A stretch of DNA of 50,223 nt from Allorhizobium undicola ORS 992 = ATCC 700741 (GTDB lineage: Bacteria; Pseudomonadota; Alphaproteobacteria; Rhizobiales; Rhizobiaceae). A model generated the notes under the pieces. The model was given only the letters and a program-made list of their open reading frames with translations, did not search any database and was not told the origin of the DNA. The position numbers and the translations under genes are program-made. This document shows positions 34,756-42,766 of this stretch, piece by piece. The stretch spans positions 1 through 50,223 of the forward strand of contig NZ_JHXQ01000026.1 of assembly GCF_000621665.1 (NCBI RefSeq), given 5' to 3'. How positions within the stretch are numbered: position 1 is the first letter of the stretch; the number at the start of each line of letters is the position of its first letter.

Positions 34756-35754
34756 TCAATCATGCATTTCGGCGGGGAAGGTCAGCTCGTAATGGACACC
34801 GCCCTCTTCCAGCCTATGCACAACCCGGCCATTGACGGAGGCCGGAACGACCCGTTCCAGCACCGTGCTGCCAAAGCGGGCATTGCGCGTGGCGGCGACA
34901 CCTGGCGCAGAAGAGGGGCCAAGCGGCTCCTCCCAGATCACGCGGATTTCCTCGCCGTCCGGCCCATGCAGGCGGCTGCATGAAATGTCGATGATCGAGC
35001 GCGTGCCAATGAAATCGCCATGGCTGACGGCATTGACCACGAGCTCATGCAGGGCGAGGCCAATATGCAGCGCGGCATTCGGGCTGAGAAGCACGTTCTC
35101 ACCCTTTATCCGCACAAGATTTGCGGTTTCCGGCACATATTTCTCAAGCTGCTGGCGCACGAGATCGCGAAAATAGGCCCCTCGCCAGCTGCTGTCCGTC
35201 ACCAGATCCTGAGAGGTGGAAAGCGCATGAAGCCTTCCCCGGAACTTGGAGAGGAAATAATCCAGCGTGCCGGAATAGCGCGCGGTTTGGAAGGCGATGC
35301 TCTGGATAATCGCCAGAAGGTTTTTCGAGCGATGGCTGACTTCGCGCAGCAAGGCGCGAAGCAGCCTTTCACGGCGTCTTTCCTCGGTACGATCCACCAG
35401 CACGGTCATCAGGCACACATAGTCTGCGGACATGCGAATCATCCGGCAGCGAAACTCGAAGACGGTGTCGTCTCCGGGCTCGACCTCCAGATTGGCGCCG
35501 TCACCGGGATTTTTGAGGCCCGCCTTCAGCGCACGCAGCTGCGCACCGATTTCCGGGCCGAAAATCGAATCGTCGCTGGGCTCCTCGCCTGCCGCCAGCG
35601 GCCAGCGCGGCGGCAGTGAGGTGATGCAGATATAGTGTCCGTCGGCATCCTGAAGCGTCAGGCTTGCACCTATATCCAGAAGTGCGGCAATGAAGAATTC
35701 CCTCAATTGCCCGTCGGCGCGCCTCGGTTCAAACCATGTCAACCGATGTGTCAA
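34756..35754 (-). CDS. HWE-family sensor histidine kinase
   Basis: A soluble 332-residue kinase. Residues 20-130 form a PAS-like sensor (LTLQDADGHYICITS) without a LOV-type NCRFLQ motif. Then comes the HWE/HisKA_2 phosphoacceptor helix (LREVSHRSKNLLAIIQSI) and an ATPase domain with N box LALHELVVNAVSHGDF and the VIWEE signature that names the family. Such kinases phosphorylate PhyR in the general stress response, and phyR is immediately upstream, 104 bases away on the same strand. The longest frame starts with TTG at 35754; the true start is uncertain. Confidence 0.87.
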   Translation of the reverse strand: MTHRLTWFEPRRADGQLREFFIAALLDIGASLTLQDADGHYICITSLPPRWPLAAGEEPSDDSIFGPEIGAQLRALKAGLKNPGDGANLEVEPGDDTVFEFRCRMIRMSADYVCLMTVLVDRTEERRRERLLRALLREVSHRSKNLLAIIQSIAFQTARYSGTLDYFLSKFRGRLHALSTSQDLVTDSSWRGAYFRDLVRQQLEKYVPETANLVRIKGENVLLSPNAALHIGLALHELVVNAVSHGDFIGTRSIIDISCSRLHGPDGEEIRVIWEEPLGPSSAPGVAATRNARFGSTVLERVVPASVNGRVVHRLEEGGVHYELTFPAEMHD

Positions 35755-35858
35755 CTTACATGCTCCATCGGCTCAAGAAAAAATCCAGCCGCAGCACCCT
35801 CCCCGGCTCGGGGCCATGGCAGGCGCAATTGAAAAAAATCATTATACCCTGTCCTGCC

Positions 35859-36653
35859 TCAGACCCCCTGAGCGGCCTGTTCGTGGAAGAACAAGGCCTG
35901 ACTGATGAGAGCTTTCACCATGTCGGGATTGAAAGGCTTGGTGACTAGGAAAGCCGGCTCCGGGCGCTCGCCTGTCAAAAGTCTTTCCGGGAAAGCTGTA
36001 ATGAAAATCACCGGAATGGTATCGACCTTCAGAATATCGTTGATCGCGTCGATGCCGGAGCTGCCATCGGCAAGCTGAATATCGGCAAGCACCATCTTCG
36101 GGCTGGTACGGCCAAAAAGATCGACGGCTTCCTTATGCGTGCGGGCAATGCCGGTGACGCGATGACCGAGATCCTCCACCATCTGCTCGATGTCGAGCGC
36201 AATCAGCGGTTCGTCCTCGATGATCATGATGTCGGTGGCAACCTGTCGGGAAATTTCAGCCGAGGCCTCGTTGAACAGAACACGGAAATCGCTGCCGCTG
36301 ACATCGAGGATTTCGGCGGCTTCCTCATAGGTAAAGCCCTCGACCGCGATCAACAGAAAGGCGTGGCGTTCGCGCGGCGGCATGGCGGCCAGATTGGCGG
36401 CGGCACGCTTTTCCCACGCAAAGGGCGAGCTGATCGGGCGGATTTCCACATTTGCCGTATCGAAGATTTTCACAAACAGTTTATAGACGGCAACGCGATC
36501 GCTGCTGGCATCGGGATAGATGGAAAGGTCGGCGATCAGCGCTTCGAGAACCGCTGCTACATAGGCGTCTCCGGAGGTCTGGGAGCCCGTCACGGCACGG
36601 GCATATCGCCTCAGATAAGGAATATGAACGGCGACGCGGGAGGTAAGAGACAT
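35859..36653 (-). CDS. phyR: General stress response anti-anti-sigma regulator PhyR
   Basis: A 264-residue two-domain protein. Residues 1-135 mimic an ECF sigma factor (sigma2- and sigma4-like, including MPPRERHAFLLIAVEGFTYEEAAEIL). Residues 141-262 are a receiver domain with acidic pocket IIEDEP and phospho-acceptor Asp191 in LADIQLADG. When phosphorylated, the sigma-like domain binds NepR and frees EcfG. It is divergent from nepR and followed by an HWE kinase gene. A perfect EcfG promoter precedes it, giving positive autoregulation. Confidence 0.95.
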   Translation of the reverse strand: MSLTSRVAVHIPYLRRYARAVTGSQTSGDAYVAAVLEALIADLSIYPDASSDRVAVYKLFVKIFDTANVEIRPISSPFAWEKRAAANLAAMPPRERHAFLLIAVEGFTYEEAAEILDVSGSDFRVLFNEASAEISRQVATDIMIIEDEPLIALDIEQMVEDLGHRVTGIARTHKEAVDLFGRTSPKMVLADIQLADGSSGIDAINDILKVDTIPVIFITAFPERLLTGERPEPAFLVTKPFNPDMVKALISQALFFHEQAAQGV

Positions 36654-36701
36654 TCAGTTTCTCCAAATTGGCAGGACGGAGGGTATACAAACACCGTGGG
36701 A

Positions 36702-36726
36702 AACGCAGTGTCACAAAAAAAGTTCC
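36702..36726 (-). promoter_or_regulatory. EcfG promoter of phyR
   Basis: Minus-strand GGAAC (36722-36726), 16 bases, CGTT (36702-36705): perfect consensus, about 49 bases before the phyR start. Confidence 0.8.
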
Positions 36727-36734
36727 ACCTTTCC

Positions 36735-36759
36735 GGAACAATTAACATATTGGTCTATT
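36735..36759 (+). promoter_or_regulatory. Possible weak EcfG promoter of nepR
   Basis: GGAAC (36735-36739) followed after 16 bases by TATT rather than CGTT. The -35 is perfect but the -10 is poor. Position, about 45 bases before nepR, is right. Confidence 0.3.
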
Positions 36760-36804
36760 AAATAGTCTGGATGGGCACGCCATCCAGGGCCGGGATGTAC
36801 GACA

Positions 36805-36999
36805 ATGACCGTTAAAGAAGACGATCGCAACAACAAACCACCCGTCGCTGCGGAAATGACCACGGCCGATGCGTTGATCTCCTCGAAACTGAGGAACTAT
36901 TACGACAGTATTGTCGAACAGGGAACGCCCGATCACTTTCTTGACCTTTTGGAAAAACTCGACGCCGCCGAGCGGGCGGCAAAGGGTAAGGCCGTTTGA
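36805..36999 (+). CDS. nepR: Anti-sigma factor NepR
   Basis: A 64-residue protein that holds the sigma factor EcfG inactive until PhyR displaces it. The conserved core is LISSKLRNYYDSIVEQGTPDHFLDLLEKLD, flanked by flexible charged ends, as expected for NepR. It is divergent from phyR. In most relatives ecfG follows directly, often overlapping; here the stop is followed by a repeat and 480 bases without a gene. Confidence 0.9.
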   Translation: MTVKEDDRNNKPPVAAEMTTADALISSKLRNYYDSIVEQGTPDHFLDLLEKLDAAERAAKGKAV

Positions 37000-37536
37000 T
37001 TTTATGCCGTCAGAGCGCTTTTCGATCTTATTGGATCAGATCGGCGCTCCAAGATTTTCTTTCTGAAGCATAATCTTGTCGATCCTCGCTTCGCTCCGGT
37101 CGGATTATGCTTGAATGCCGGATTTCCCTGGTCTGCGCATGGCCCACCTCAACCAGCCGGTTTGTTTTCGCTCTCTCGGCCTTCAGCGTCCGGGGATGCC
37201 GGCACCTGGCGCCCTTTTCACGTACCAACACTGCGCATATTCAGGCGAAGTATTTCGGGAAGCCTGGAAGAATCATGGTAATATCACAACTTGATAATAC
37301 TACTTATAATTGTTTATATATATGAAATATAACAGTTTATCTATTCAAAATTGTATTTTTTCACTTTTAATTAACGTCGATTATCTTCCATCGGAGGTAG
37401 AAAGCGAGGCGGGCCGTTCCCCGGAATAAACCGGGCTTCACGGTATTTTTCCTCGTTCAAACCGTCACTGCGCACTGCGATCATGGCCAAAGGCTCACGG
37501 CGGTCAGCGCGCACTATTCATTCCGGGGGAGATCCG
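37000..37536. other. Gene-free interval where ecfG would be expected
   Basis: No sigma factor or other credible gene is seen on either strand. The interval holds a palindromic repeat (37065-37112), about 150 bases of GC-rich sequence without a recognisable product, and an AT-rich stretch (about 37275-37380) far below the local GC level, then the ribosome site of the chemoreceptor gene (GGGGGAGA at 37525-37532). The AT-rich part may hold the chemoreceptor promoter; I cannot place it. Confidence 0.6.
37065..37112 (+). repeat. Dispersed palindromic repeat, GAAGCATAATC type
   Basis: Arms GAAGCATAATC (37065-37075) and GATTATGCTT (37103-37112) flank a conserved core containing TTGTCGATCCTCGCT and CTCCGGTCG. 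The reverse complement recurs at 46221-46270. An imperfect stem-like GAGCGC/GGCGCTC lies just before it (37015-37048). Confidence 0.75.
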
Positions 37537-39354
37537 ATGAAGAACATGTCCTTGACCCGACAGCTTTTTGCGGTCGTTGCCATTCTCGTCTGCGGCTTCG
37601 CCGCCGTCCTTTATTTCCAGATGCGCACATCCAGCCACTCGATTTTCAGTCAACGCTACGACATGCAGCGAATTCTGACGGAAAGCGCCGTGGGCGTCAT
37701 GAAAGCCTATCACGAACGGGAGGTGAAGGGAGAAATGACCCGTGCCGAGGCGCAGGCAGCCGCCTTCGAGGCGATTTCGGCCATGCGCTACGTGCCGGAC
37801 GGCTATCTCTTTGCCTATGACTACGCCGGAAACCGCGTTGCCTTTCCGGGCAAGGCGGGCGTGGGCAAGAATTTCTACGACCTTGCGGACAAGTTCGGTG
37901 TGCGCCTGGTTGCCGATCTGATCGCCGCCGGGCGCAAGGGCGGCGATTTCACGCTTTACCACTGGACCCGTCCCGATGGGCCGGCGGATGAGACCTTTCC
38001 CAAGGTGGGTTACGCGCTGGCCTTCGAGCCCTGGGGCGTGGTCGTGGGAACAGGGGCCTATCTCGACGATCTTCACACCTTCGTGGCCAATGACGCGAAA
38101 AAGACCGTTACTGCGGCGTTGTTCGTTCTCGTCTTGACCCTTGTCGTCGCCTACCGTGTCATCAGCGGCATTACCGGCGGGCTGGGCGAATTGCGCGGCG
38201 CGCTTCTGCGGGTTGCCGAGGACGATACCGATCTGGCAATCCCGCACACGAACCGCGCCAACGAGCTGGGCGCCATGGCAAAGGCAACGGCTGTGTTGCA
38301 GGACAAGGCGCGCGAACGCAAAGCCATGGCGCTGGCCCAGGCCGCCCAGCAGCAGGAACTGGATGGCGAAAGGCAAAACAACCTCTTGCGACAGCAGGAA
38401 GAAAGCCGCCAGCAGGCGCTTGTCGTCAACACGATCGGCACCGCCCTTGCCCGAATGGCCGAAGGTGATCTTGCCGTTCGCTGCGGCGATCTCGGTTCGG
38501 CCTACGCACAATTGCGCGGCAATTTCAACGACGCCGTCGCGCGGCTGGAAGAGGCCCTGCTGCGCGTGCGCCTGAAAAGCGGCGACATCGGCATCAGCAA
38601 GGAAGACATTCGCCACGCATCGCGGGAACTGGCCAACCGCACGGAACAACAGGCCGCCAATCTGGAGGAAACCTCTGCCGCGCTGGATGAATTGACCGTT
38701 GCGATCCGCCAGACCGCGGAGGGTGCGCGGGAGGCCGCCAACCGCGTGCAGACTGTCAGCAACGAAGCCCGCGAAAGCGACGATGTCGTCAATAAGGCCA
38801 TGGACGCGATGAGCAATATCGAACGGTCTGCCGAGGAAATCGCCAAGATTATCGGTGTGATCGACGAAATCGCCTTCCAGACCAATCTTCTGGCGCTGAA
38901 TGCCGGTGTCGAGGCGGCCCGCGCCGGTGAAAGCGGCAAGGGTTTTGCTGTCGTGGCGCAGGAAGTGCGGGAACTTGCCCAGCGCTCCGCCGCCGCCGCA
39001 CGGCAGATCAAGGAGCAGATTGCCCGCTCTTCCGATCAGGTGCATCAGGGCGTCGATCTCGTCGGCAAGACGGGTGCAGCGCTAAAGCGCATATCCAGTC
39101 AGATCACCGAGGCCAATGACGCCGTGGCCGGTATTGCCGCCAGCGCCCAGGAGCAGGACACGACGCTTCGGGCCATCTCCACCTCGTTGAACCAGCTGGA
39201 TACCGCCACCCAGAAAAATGCTGCCATGGCGCAGGATACGACACGCTCGGCCGAACAGCTATCCTCCGACGCCAGCGACCTTCTGCACCTTATAGAAGGC
39301 TTCCGCCTCGGCGCGCAGGTCCGGGAGGGAGAACAGCTGCGCATGGCCAGCTAA
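37537..39354 (+). CDS. Methyl-accepting chemotaxis protein with a single-Cache sensor
   Basis: A 605-residue chemoreceptor. It has an N-terminal membrane helix ([18 protein letters not shown]), a periplasmic sCache_2-type domain ([42 protein letters not shown]), a second helix around residue 195, HAMP-like linkers, and a cytoplasmic signalling hairpin with the highly conserved [20 protein letters not shown] tip. No C-terminal CheR-binding pentapeptide is present. Start at 37537 is supported by GGGGGAGA upstream; an in-frame ATG at 37483 is less likely. The ligand is unknown, though many sCache_2 domains bind small organic acids. Confidence 0.93.
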   Translation: MKNMSLTRQLFAVVAILVCGFAAVLYFQMRTSSHSIFSQRYDMQRILTESAVGVMKAYHEREVKGEMTRAEAQAAAFEAISAMRYVPDGYLFAYDYAGNRVAFPGKAGVGKNFYDLADKFGVRLVADLIAAGRKGGDFTLYHWTRPDGPADETFPKVGYALAFEPWGVVVGTGAYLDDLHTFVANDAKKTVTAALFVLVLTLVVAYRVISGITGGLGELRGALLRVAEDDTDLAIPHTNRANELGAMAKATAVLQDKARERKAMALAQAAQQQELDGERQNNLLRQQEESRQQALVVNTIGTALARMAEGDLAVRCGDLGSAYAQLRGNFNDAVARLEEALLRVRLKSGDIGISKEDIRHASRELANRTEQQAANLEETSAALDELTVAIRQTAEGAREAANRVQTVSNEARESDDVVNKAMDAMSNIERSAEEIAKIIGVIDEIAFQTNLLALNAGVEAARAGESGKGFAVVAQEVRELAQRSAAAARQIKEQIARSSDQVHQGVDLVGKTGAALKRISSQITEANDAVAGIAASAQEQDTTLRAISTSLNQLDTATQKNAAMAQDTTRSAEQLSSDASDLLHLIEGFRLGAQVREGEQLRMAS

Positions 39355-39367
39355 AACATCTCTTGAA

Positions 39368-39399
39368 CGCGTCCGGTGACAACAGGTTCTCCGGACGCG
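39368..39399. terminator. Hairpin between chemoreceptor and dps genes
   Basis: CGCGTCCGG (39368-39376) pairs perfectly with CCGGACGCG (39391-39399), 14 bases past the chemoreceptor stop and between two convergent genes. Confidence 0.55.
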
Positions 39400-39447
39400 C
39401 TCACGTTTCATTGGCACTGTCCCCGCTTTAGGCCGGGGGAAAACGCT

Positions 39448-39960
39448 TCAGGCCGCCACGATGGCGCGCAGCATCCACAAGGCCTTTTCGTGGAATGTCA
39501 GCCGGTCGGTCAGCATATCGGCGGTAACGACATCGCCGGCATCGTCCGCTTTTTCGGCAGTATCGCGCATTTGCCGAACGGCCGTTTCATGATCGGCGAT
39601 CAGGTCCTCCACCATGTCCACGGCGGCGCGGTGCTCGGTTTCACCACGCTTGGGGGCGAATGCGCTGGAATTTTGCAGATTGACCGGCGCAAGATGGCCA
39701 AGAGCGCGGATACGCTCGGCAATGATGTCTACGGCCTCGAACAGCGTGTTGTAATGCTCTTCCGTCAGCTCATGGATCGGCTTGAACAGAGGCCCGACAA
39801 CATTCCAGTGATAGACCTGCGTCTTGATCGTCAGCGCGTAGGTGGCGGCCAGAATGGCCGAGAGGTCCTGGGCGGCCTGCTGACGGTAGCTGTCTTCAAG
39901 ACCGATACCGATCTTTTCTTCACGGGCACGCGGCTTGAGTACTTCTGCAACCTTTGCCAT
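39448..39960 (-). CDS. dps: Dps, DNA-protecting ferritin-like protein
   Basis: A 170-residue ferritin-like protein that forms twelve-subunit shells, oxidises and stores iron, and shields DNA in stress and starvation. Ferroxidase residues are in VYHWNVVGPLF (His) and the following HELTEEHYNTLFEAVDIIAERIRALG region (Asp and Glu). It lies in the stress region, but I found no EcfG promoter match in the gap upstream, so its control may differ or read in from the operon to its right. Confidence 0.93.
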   Translation of the reverse strand: MAKVAEVLKPRAREEKIGIGLEDSYRQQAAQDLSAILAATYALTIKTQVYHWNVVGPLFKPIHELTEEHYNTLFEAVDIIAERIRALGHLAPVNLQNSSAFAPKRGETEHRAAVDMVEDLIADHETAVRQMRDTAEKADDAGDVVTADMLTDRLTFHEKALWMLRAIVAA

Positions 39961-40156
39961 GGTGAGGCTCCTTTTCGAATGCGTTGAAACCTCCGCAGAC
40001 CGGCGGCCTGCGGTTTATGTCTGCCTGTAGGAATGATCTCGAAATGCCGGTCCCGCCGGAAATCCGGACGTCACGGTCCTGCTGCCCGCCTCACGATAAA
40101 ACGCCATGCATTCTCTCGTGAGGCGGGCCTTCCAAAGCGCGTCAGGCCAATGCGCG

Positions 40157-40588
40157 TCAGGAACGATCCAGACGGCTACGGGCGAAGAGGTAGGAAAGCG
40201 CGCCAACCGCCAGAACCCCGACGACCGGATTGACCTTGAGCATGGATGGCAGAGAGCCCACCACGCCCATCGAAAGCGGGCTTGTGGCCGCCATGGTCGC
40301 GGTCTGCAAGCGAATGCGGCGGCGCTCTTCACGGTGGTTGATGAGCGCGGCGATTGCCAGAGTGATCGCCGCAATTACAACCGCTGCGGCAGCGATGATG
40401 AGCCCTGCCCAACCGGCGCCAACGACCTCAGCCAGAAAAATCCAGGCCGCGACAATGACCGAGACGATGGCCACCAGAACACAGAAGCCTGCAATCACGC
40501 CTGCAAGCAGGTTCCGTTTTGCCTTTTCGATCTTGGGCCGCACGCCTTGCGCACCCACAACGGCCAGCCTTGCAAACAGCGACAGCAT
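40157..40588 (-). CDS. Small membrane protein of the phage-holin-like/YqjE stress family
   Basis: A 143-residue protein with two strong membrane helices forming a hairpin (LLAGVIAGFCVLVAIVSVIV and AGLIIAAAAVVIAAITLAIA), a basic linker, and a C-terminal weaker hydrophobic stretch. It resembles proteins annotated as phage holin family or YqjE-like, usually paired with DUF883 proteins as here. Three bases separate it from the upstream DUF883 gene. A role at the envelope in stress is likely; true holin function is not suggested by any nearby phage gene. Confidence 0.75.
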   Translation of the reverse strand: MLSLFARLAVVGAQGVRPKIEKAKRNLLAGVIAGFCVLVAIVSVIVAAWIFLAEVVGAGWAGLIIAAAAVVIAAITLAIAALINHREERRRIRLQTATMAATSPLSMGVVGSLPSMLKVNPVVGVLAVGALSYLFARSRLDRS

Positions 40589-40591
40589 GAA

Positions 40592-40936
40592 TCAGCGCCG
40601 CGAAAAAAGTGCGAAGAGAAAGCCAAGACCGGCTGCGATCAGCACGGATTGAAGCGGCTTCTCGCGAATGCGCGCTTCCAGATCCTGCTCCATGGCGGAA
40701 ACGGTCCCACGGGCCGAATTCAGGGCTTCGACGGAGGCCTCCGTTACATCGTCCTTGATTTGCGATGCTTTGCTTGCCGCCTGATTGAGCTTGGCGCTTC
40801 CAAGATCGGCAAGACTGCGGCTGAGCGCGGCAATGTCACGCTTCAATTGCTCGATCTGCGCTTCCAGTTCTGCGGAGGAGGCCTTTGCCTCTGCTTCGTT
40901 TGCCAGGTTTTCGCCGAAGCCGGACATATCTGCCAT
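40592..40936 (-). CDS. DUF883 (ElaB/YqjD-like) membrane-anchored protein
   Basis: A 114-residue protein: long charged amphipathic helix, likely coiled coil (residues 10-90), then a C-terminal membrane anchor with the family ending EKPLQSVLIAAGLGFLFALF and SRR. In E. coli, YqjD and ElaB are stationary-phase inner-membrane proteins that bind ribosomes through their N-terminal part. It heads a two-gene operon with the holin-like gene, preceded by a perfect EcfG promoter. The start at 40936 matches the family length; the frame extends upstream without a likely start. Confidence 0.82.
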   Translation of the reverse strand: MADMSGFGENLANEAEAKASSAELEAQIEQLKRDIAALSRSLADLGSAKLNQAASKASQIKDDVTEASVEALNSARGTVSAMEQDLEARIREKPLQSVLIAAGLGFLFALFSRR

Positions 40937-41114
40937 GAATCTCTCCCGAGGTTTGGGCTTTTGGAGCATTTCCGAACATGGGTTTGCTGGAAAGGCTCTG
41001 GTTTCAAGGCCTCGCACGATCCGGCTTGTCATTCAGCCGGGTCTTGCAAGGCAAGCGGTCCACCCTGTTTGCCGCCCTTCATCGGACGGGCTCATGGGGT
41101 TTCTTCTCCGTGGA

Positions 41115-41139
41115 AACGCCGAAGCGGCGCAAGGGTTCC
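41115..41139 (-). promoter_or_regulatory. EcfG promoter of the DUF883 / holin-like operon
   Basis: Minus-strand GGAAC (41135-41139), 16 bases, CGTT (41115-41118): perfect consensus. It lies just beyond the 3' end of the DNA ligase gene and about 180 bases before the DUF883 start, so the transcript would have a long leader. Confidence 0.65.
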
Positions 41140-41149
41140 ATCCGCACCG

Positions 41150-42766
41150 TCAGACAAGCAGCTTCAGCAAAGTTTCCAGCCGGTCAGCCTCCCGCGGCAG
41201 CTTGTCCTGCCGCAAACGCGCAATGCGGGGAAAGCGCATGGCAACGCCGGATTTGTGCCGCGAGGAGCGGTTGATCCCCTCGAAAGCCACCTCCACCACA
41301 AAGCCGTGCTCCGGCTCGGCGCGCAGCGCACGCACCGGCCCAAAGCGCTCGACGGTGTTGTTACGCACAAAGCGGTCGAGGATTTCCAGTTCCTGATCGG
41401 TAAAACCGAAATAGGCCTTGCCCACCGGCACAAGCTCGCCCTCATGCGTCCAGACGCCGAAGGTGAAATCCGAATAATAGCTTGAGCGCTTGCCGTGGCC
41501 ACGCTGGGCATAAAGCAGCACGGCATCCACGTTCATCGGCTGTTTTTTCCACTTGAACCATGGCCCCTTGGCCCGGCCCGCCTGATAAATGCTGTCCCGG
41601 CGCTTGATCATCACGCCCTCGATGACAGCCTCCGGCGGATTACGGCGAAACTGGTCGAGCATTTCCCAGTTGTCGAAGTCGATGAGCGGCGACAGATCGA
41701 AGCGATCATGCCGTTCGCCTTCGATAATTGCCGCCAACCTCGCACGCCTTTCCATGAAAGGCAGGCCTCTGAGATCGCCCATGCCTTCGAACAGAAGATC
41801 ATAAGCCCGGATGAAGACGGGATAATCCTGCATCATCCGTGCCGTCACCGTCTTGCGGTTCAGCCGCTGCTGGAGATCGGAAAAACTGCGGGTCGGAAGA
41901 TTGGTGCGGGAAGTGCCGCCCACCAGCAGCTCGCCATCCATGACGCCCTCGAAAATCGCCGCCTCGACAATGTCCGGGAAGGCTGCGGAAATATCGTCGC
42001 CGGAGCGGGAATAGAGCCGCCTCGTGCCGCCATGATGGGAAAGCTGCACGCGAATGCCGTCCCATTTCCATTCCGCCGCGAAATCCTGCGGTGCAAGCCC
42101 GTCGAGATCCCCCTGCCCCACGGGGTTGGACAGCATGACCGAATGGAAAATGGCAGGCGTTGCCAGAACCGGCCGCTCGCCCTTGCCCTCCAGCCAGGCA
42201 AACAGACTTTCATAGGGAGGAGAAAGCCCGTGCCACAGGGTTTCGATCTCGGCAATTTCCCGCCCCTGCCCGGTTTGCGCGGCCATTTCGGCCAGCGCCT
42301 GCTTGGCAAGGCGTGCCGAGACGCCAATGCGCAAGCCGCCGGTGACAAGCTTGAGAAACGCAAAGCGCCCCGAAACGTCGAGCTGATCGAGAAGCTCGCG
42401 CACGGCGCCGCGCACTTCCAGCCGCCCCAACGCCTCCATCCGCTCCACGACATCGCTCAGGCGCGGCTCGGCCTTCAACGCGGAAGAGCCCCCGCCCTGA
42501 TCCCAGACGAGCGAGATCGTCTCGGCGAGATCGCCGACATAATCATAGGAGTAGCCGAACAGCACCGGATCCATGCGCTCCAGCACCAATTCCTTCAAAA
42601 GGGCCGGTTTCACGGTCTTGATGTCCAGCGTTCCGGCCAGCACCGCCAGCGCATAGCCGCGATCGGGATCGGGCGTTGCGGCAAAATAATCGGCCAGCAG
42701 CTTGAGCTTGCCGTTGCGGCCGGGCGTCAGAACCAGCCGGTCCAGCAGGGTGGAAAAGGCCCGCAT
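41150..42766 (-). CDS. ATP-dependent DNA ligase
   Basis: A 538-residue ligase with the three expected parts: N-terminal DNA-binding domain (about 1-200), adenylation domain with nucleotide lysine Lys234 in AEWKWDGIRV and later motifs (MDGELLV, EGVMIKRRDS, WFKWKK), and a C-terminal OB domain. It is the cisplatin-resistance-type LigC/LigB group carried by many alphaproteobacteria next to a beta-CASP exonuclease. Its ATG overlaps the exonuclease stop in TGATG. Probably a repair ligase beside the essential NAD-dependent enzyme. Confidence 0.92.
   Translation of the reverse strand: MRAFSTLLDRLVLTPGRNGKLKLLADYFAATPDPDRGYALAVLAGTLDIKTVKPALLKELVLERMDPVLFGYSYDYVGDLAETISLVWDQGGGSSALKAEPRLSDVVERMEALGRLEVRGAVRELLDQLDVSGRFAFLKLVTGGLRIGVSARLAKQALAEMAAQTGQGREIAEIETLWHGLSPPYESLFAWLEGKGERPVLATPAIFHSVMLSNPVGQGDLDGLAPQDFAAEWKWDGIRVQLSHHGGTRRLYSRSGDDISAAFPDIVEAAIFEGVMDGELLVGGTSRTNLPTRSFSDLQQRLNRKTVTARMMQDYPVFIRAYDLLFEGMGDLRGLPFMERRARLAAIIEGERHDRFDLSPLIDFDNWEMLDQFRRNPPEAVIEGVMIKRRDSIYQAGRAKGPWFKWKKQPMNVDAVLLYAQRGHGKRSSYYSDFTFGVWTHEGELVPVGKAYFGFTDQELEILDRFVRNNTVERFGPVRALRAEPEHGFVVEVAFEGINRSSRHKSGVAMRFPRIARLRQDKLPREADRLETLLKLLV

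Noticed and set aside
40157..40588. Phage holin
   Set aside because: No lysis or phage gene is near; pairing with DUF883 and an EcfG promoter fits a stress membrane protein.
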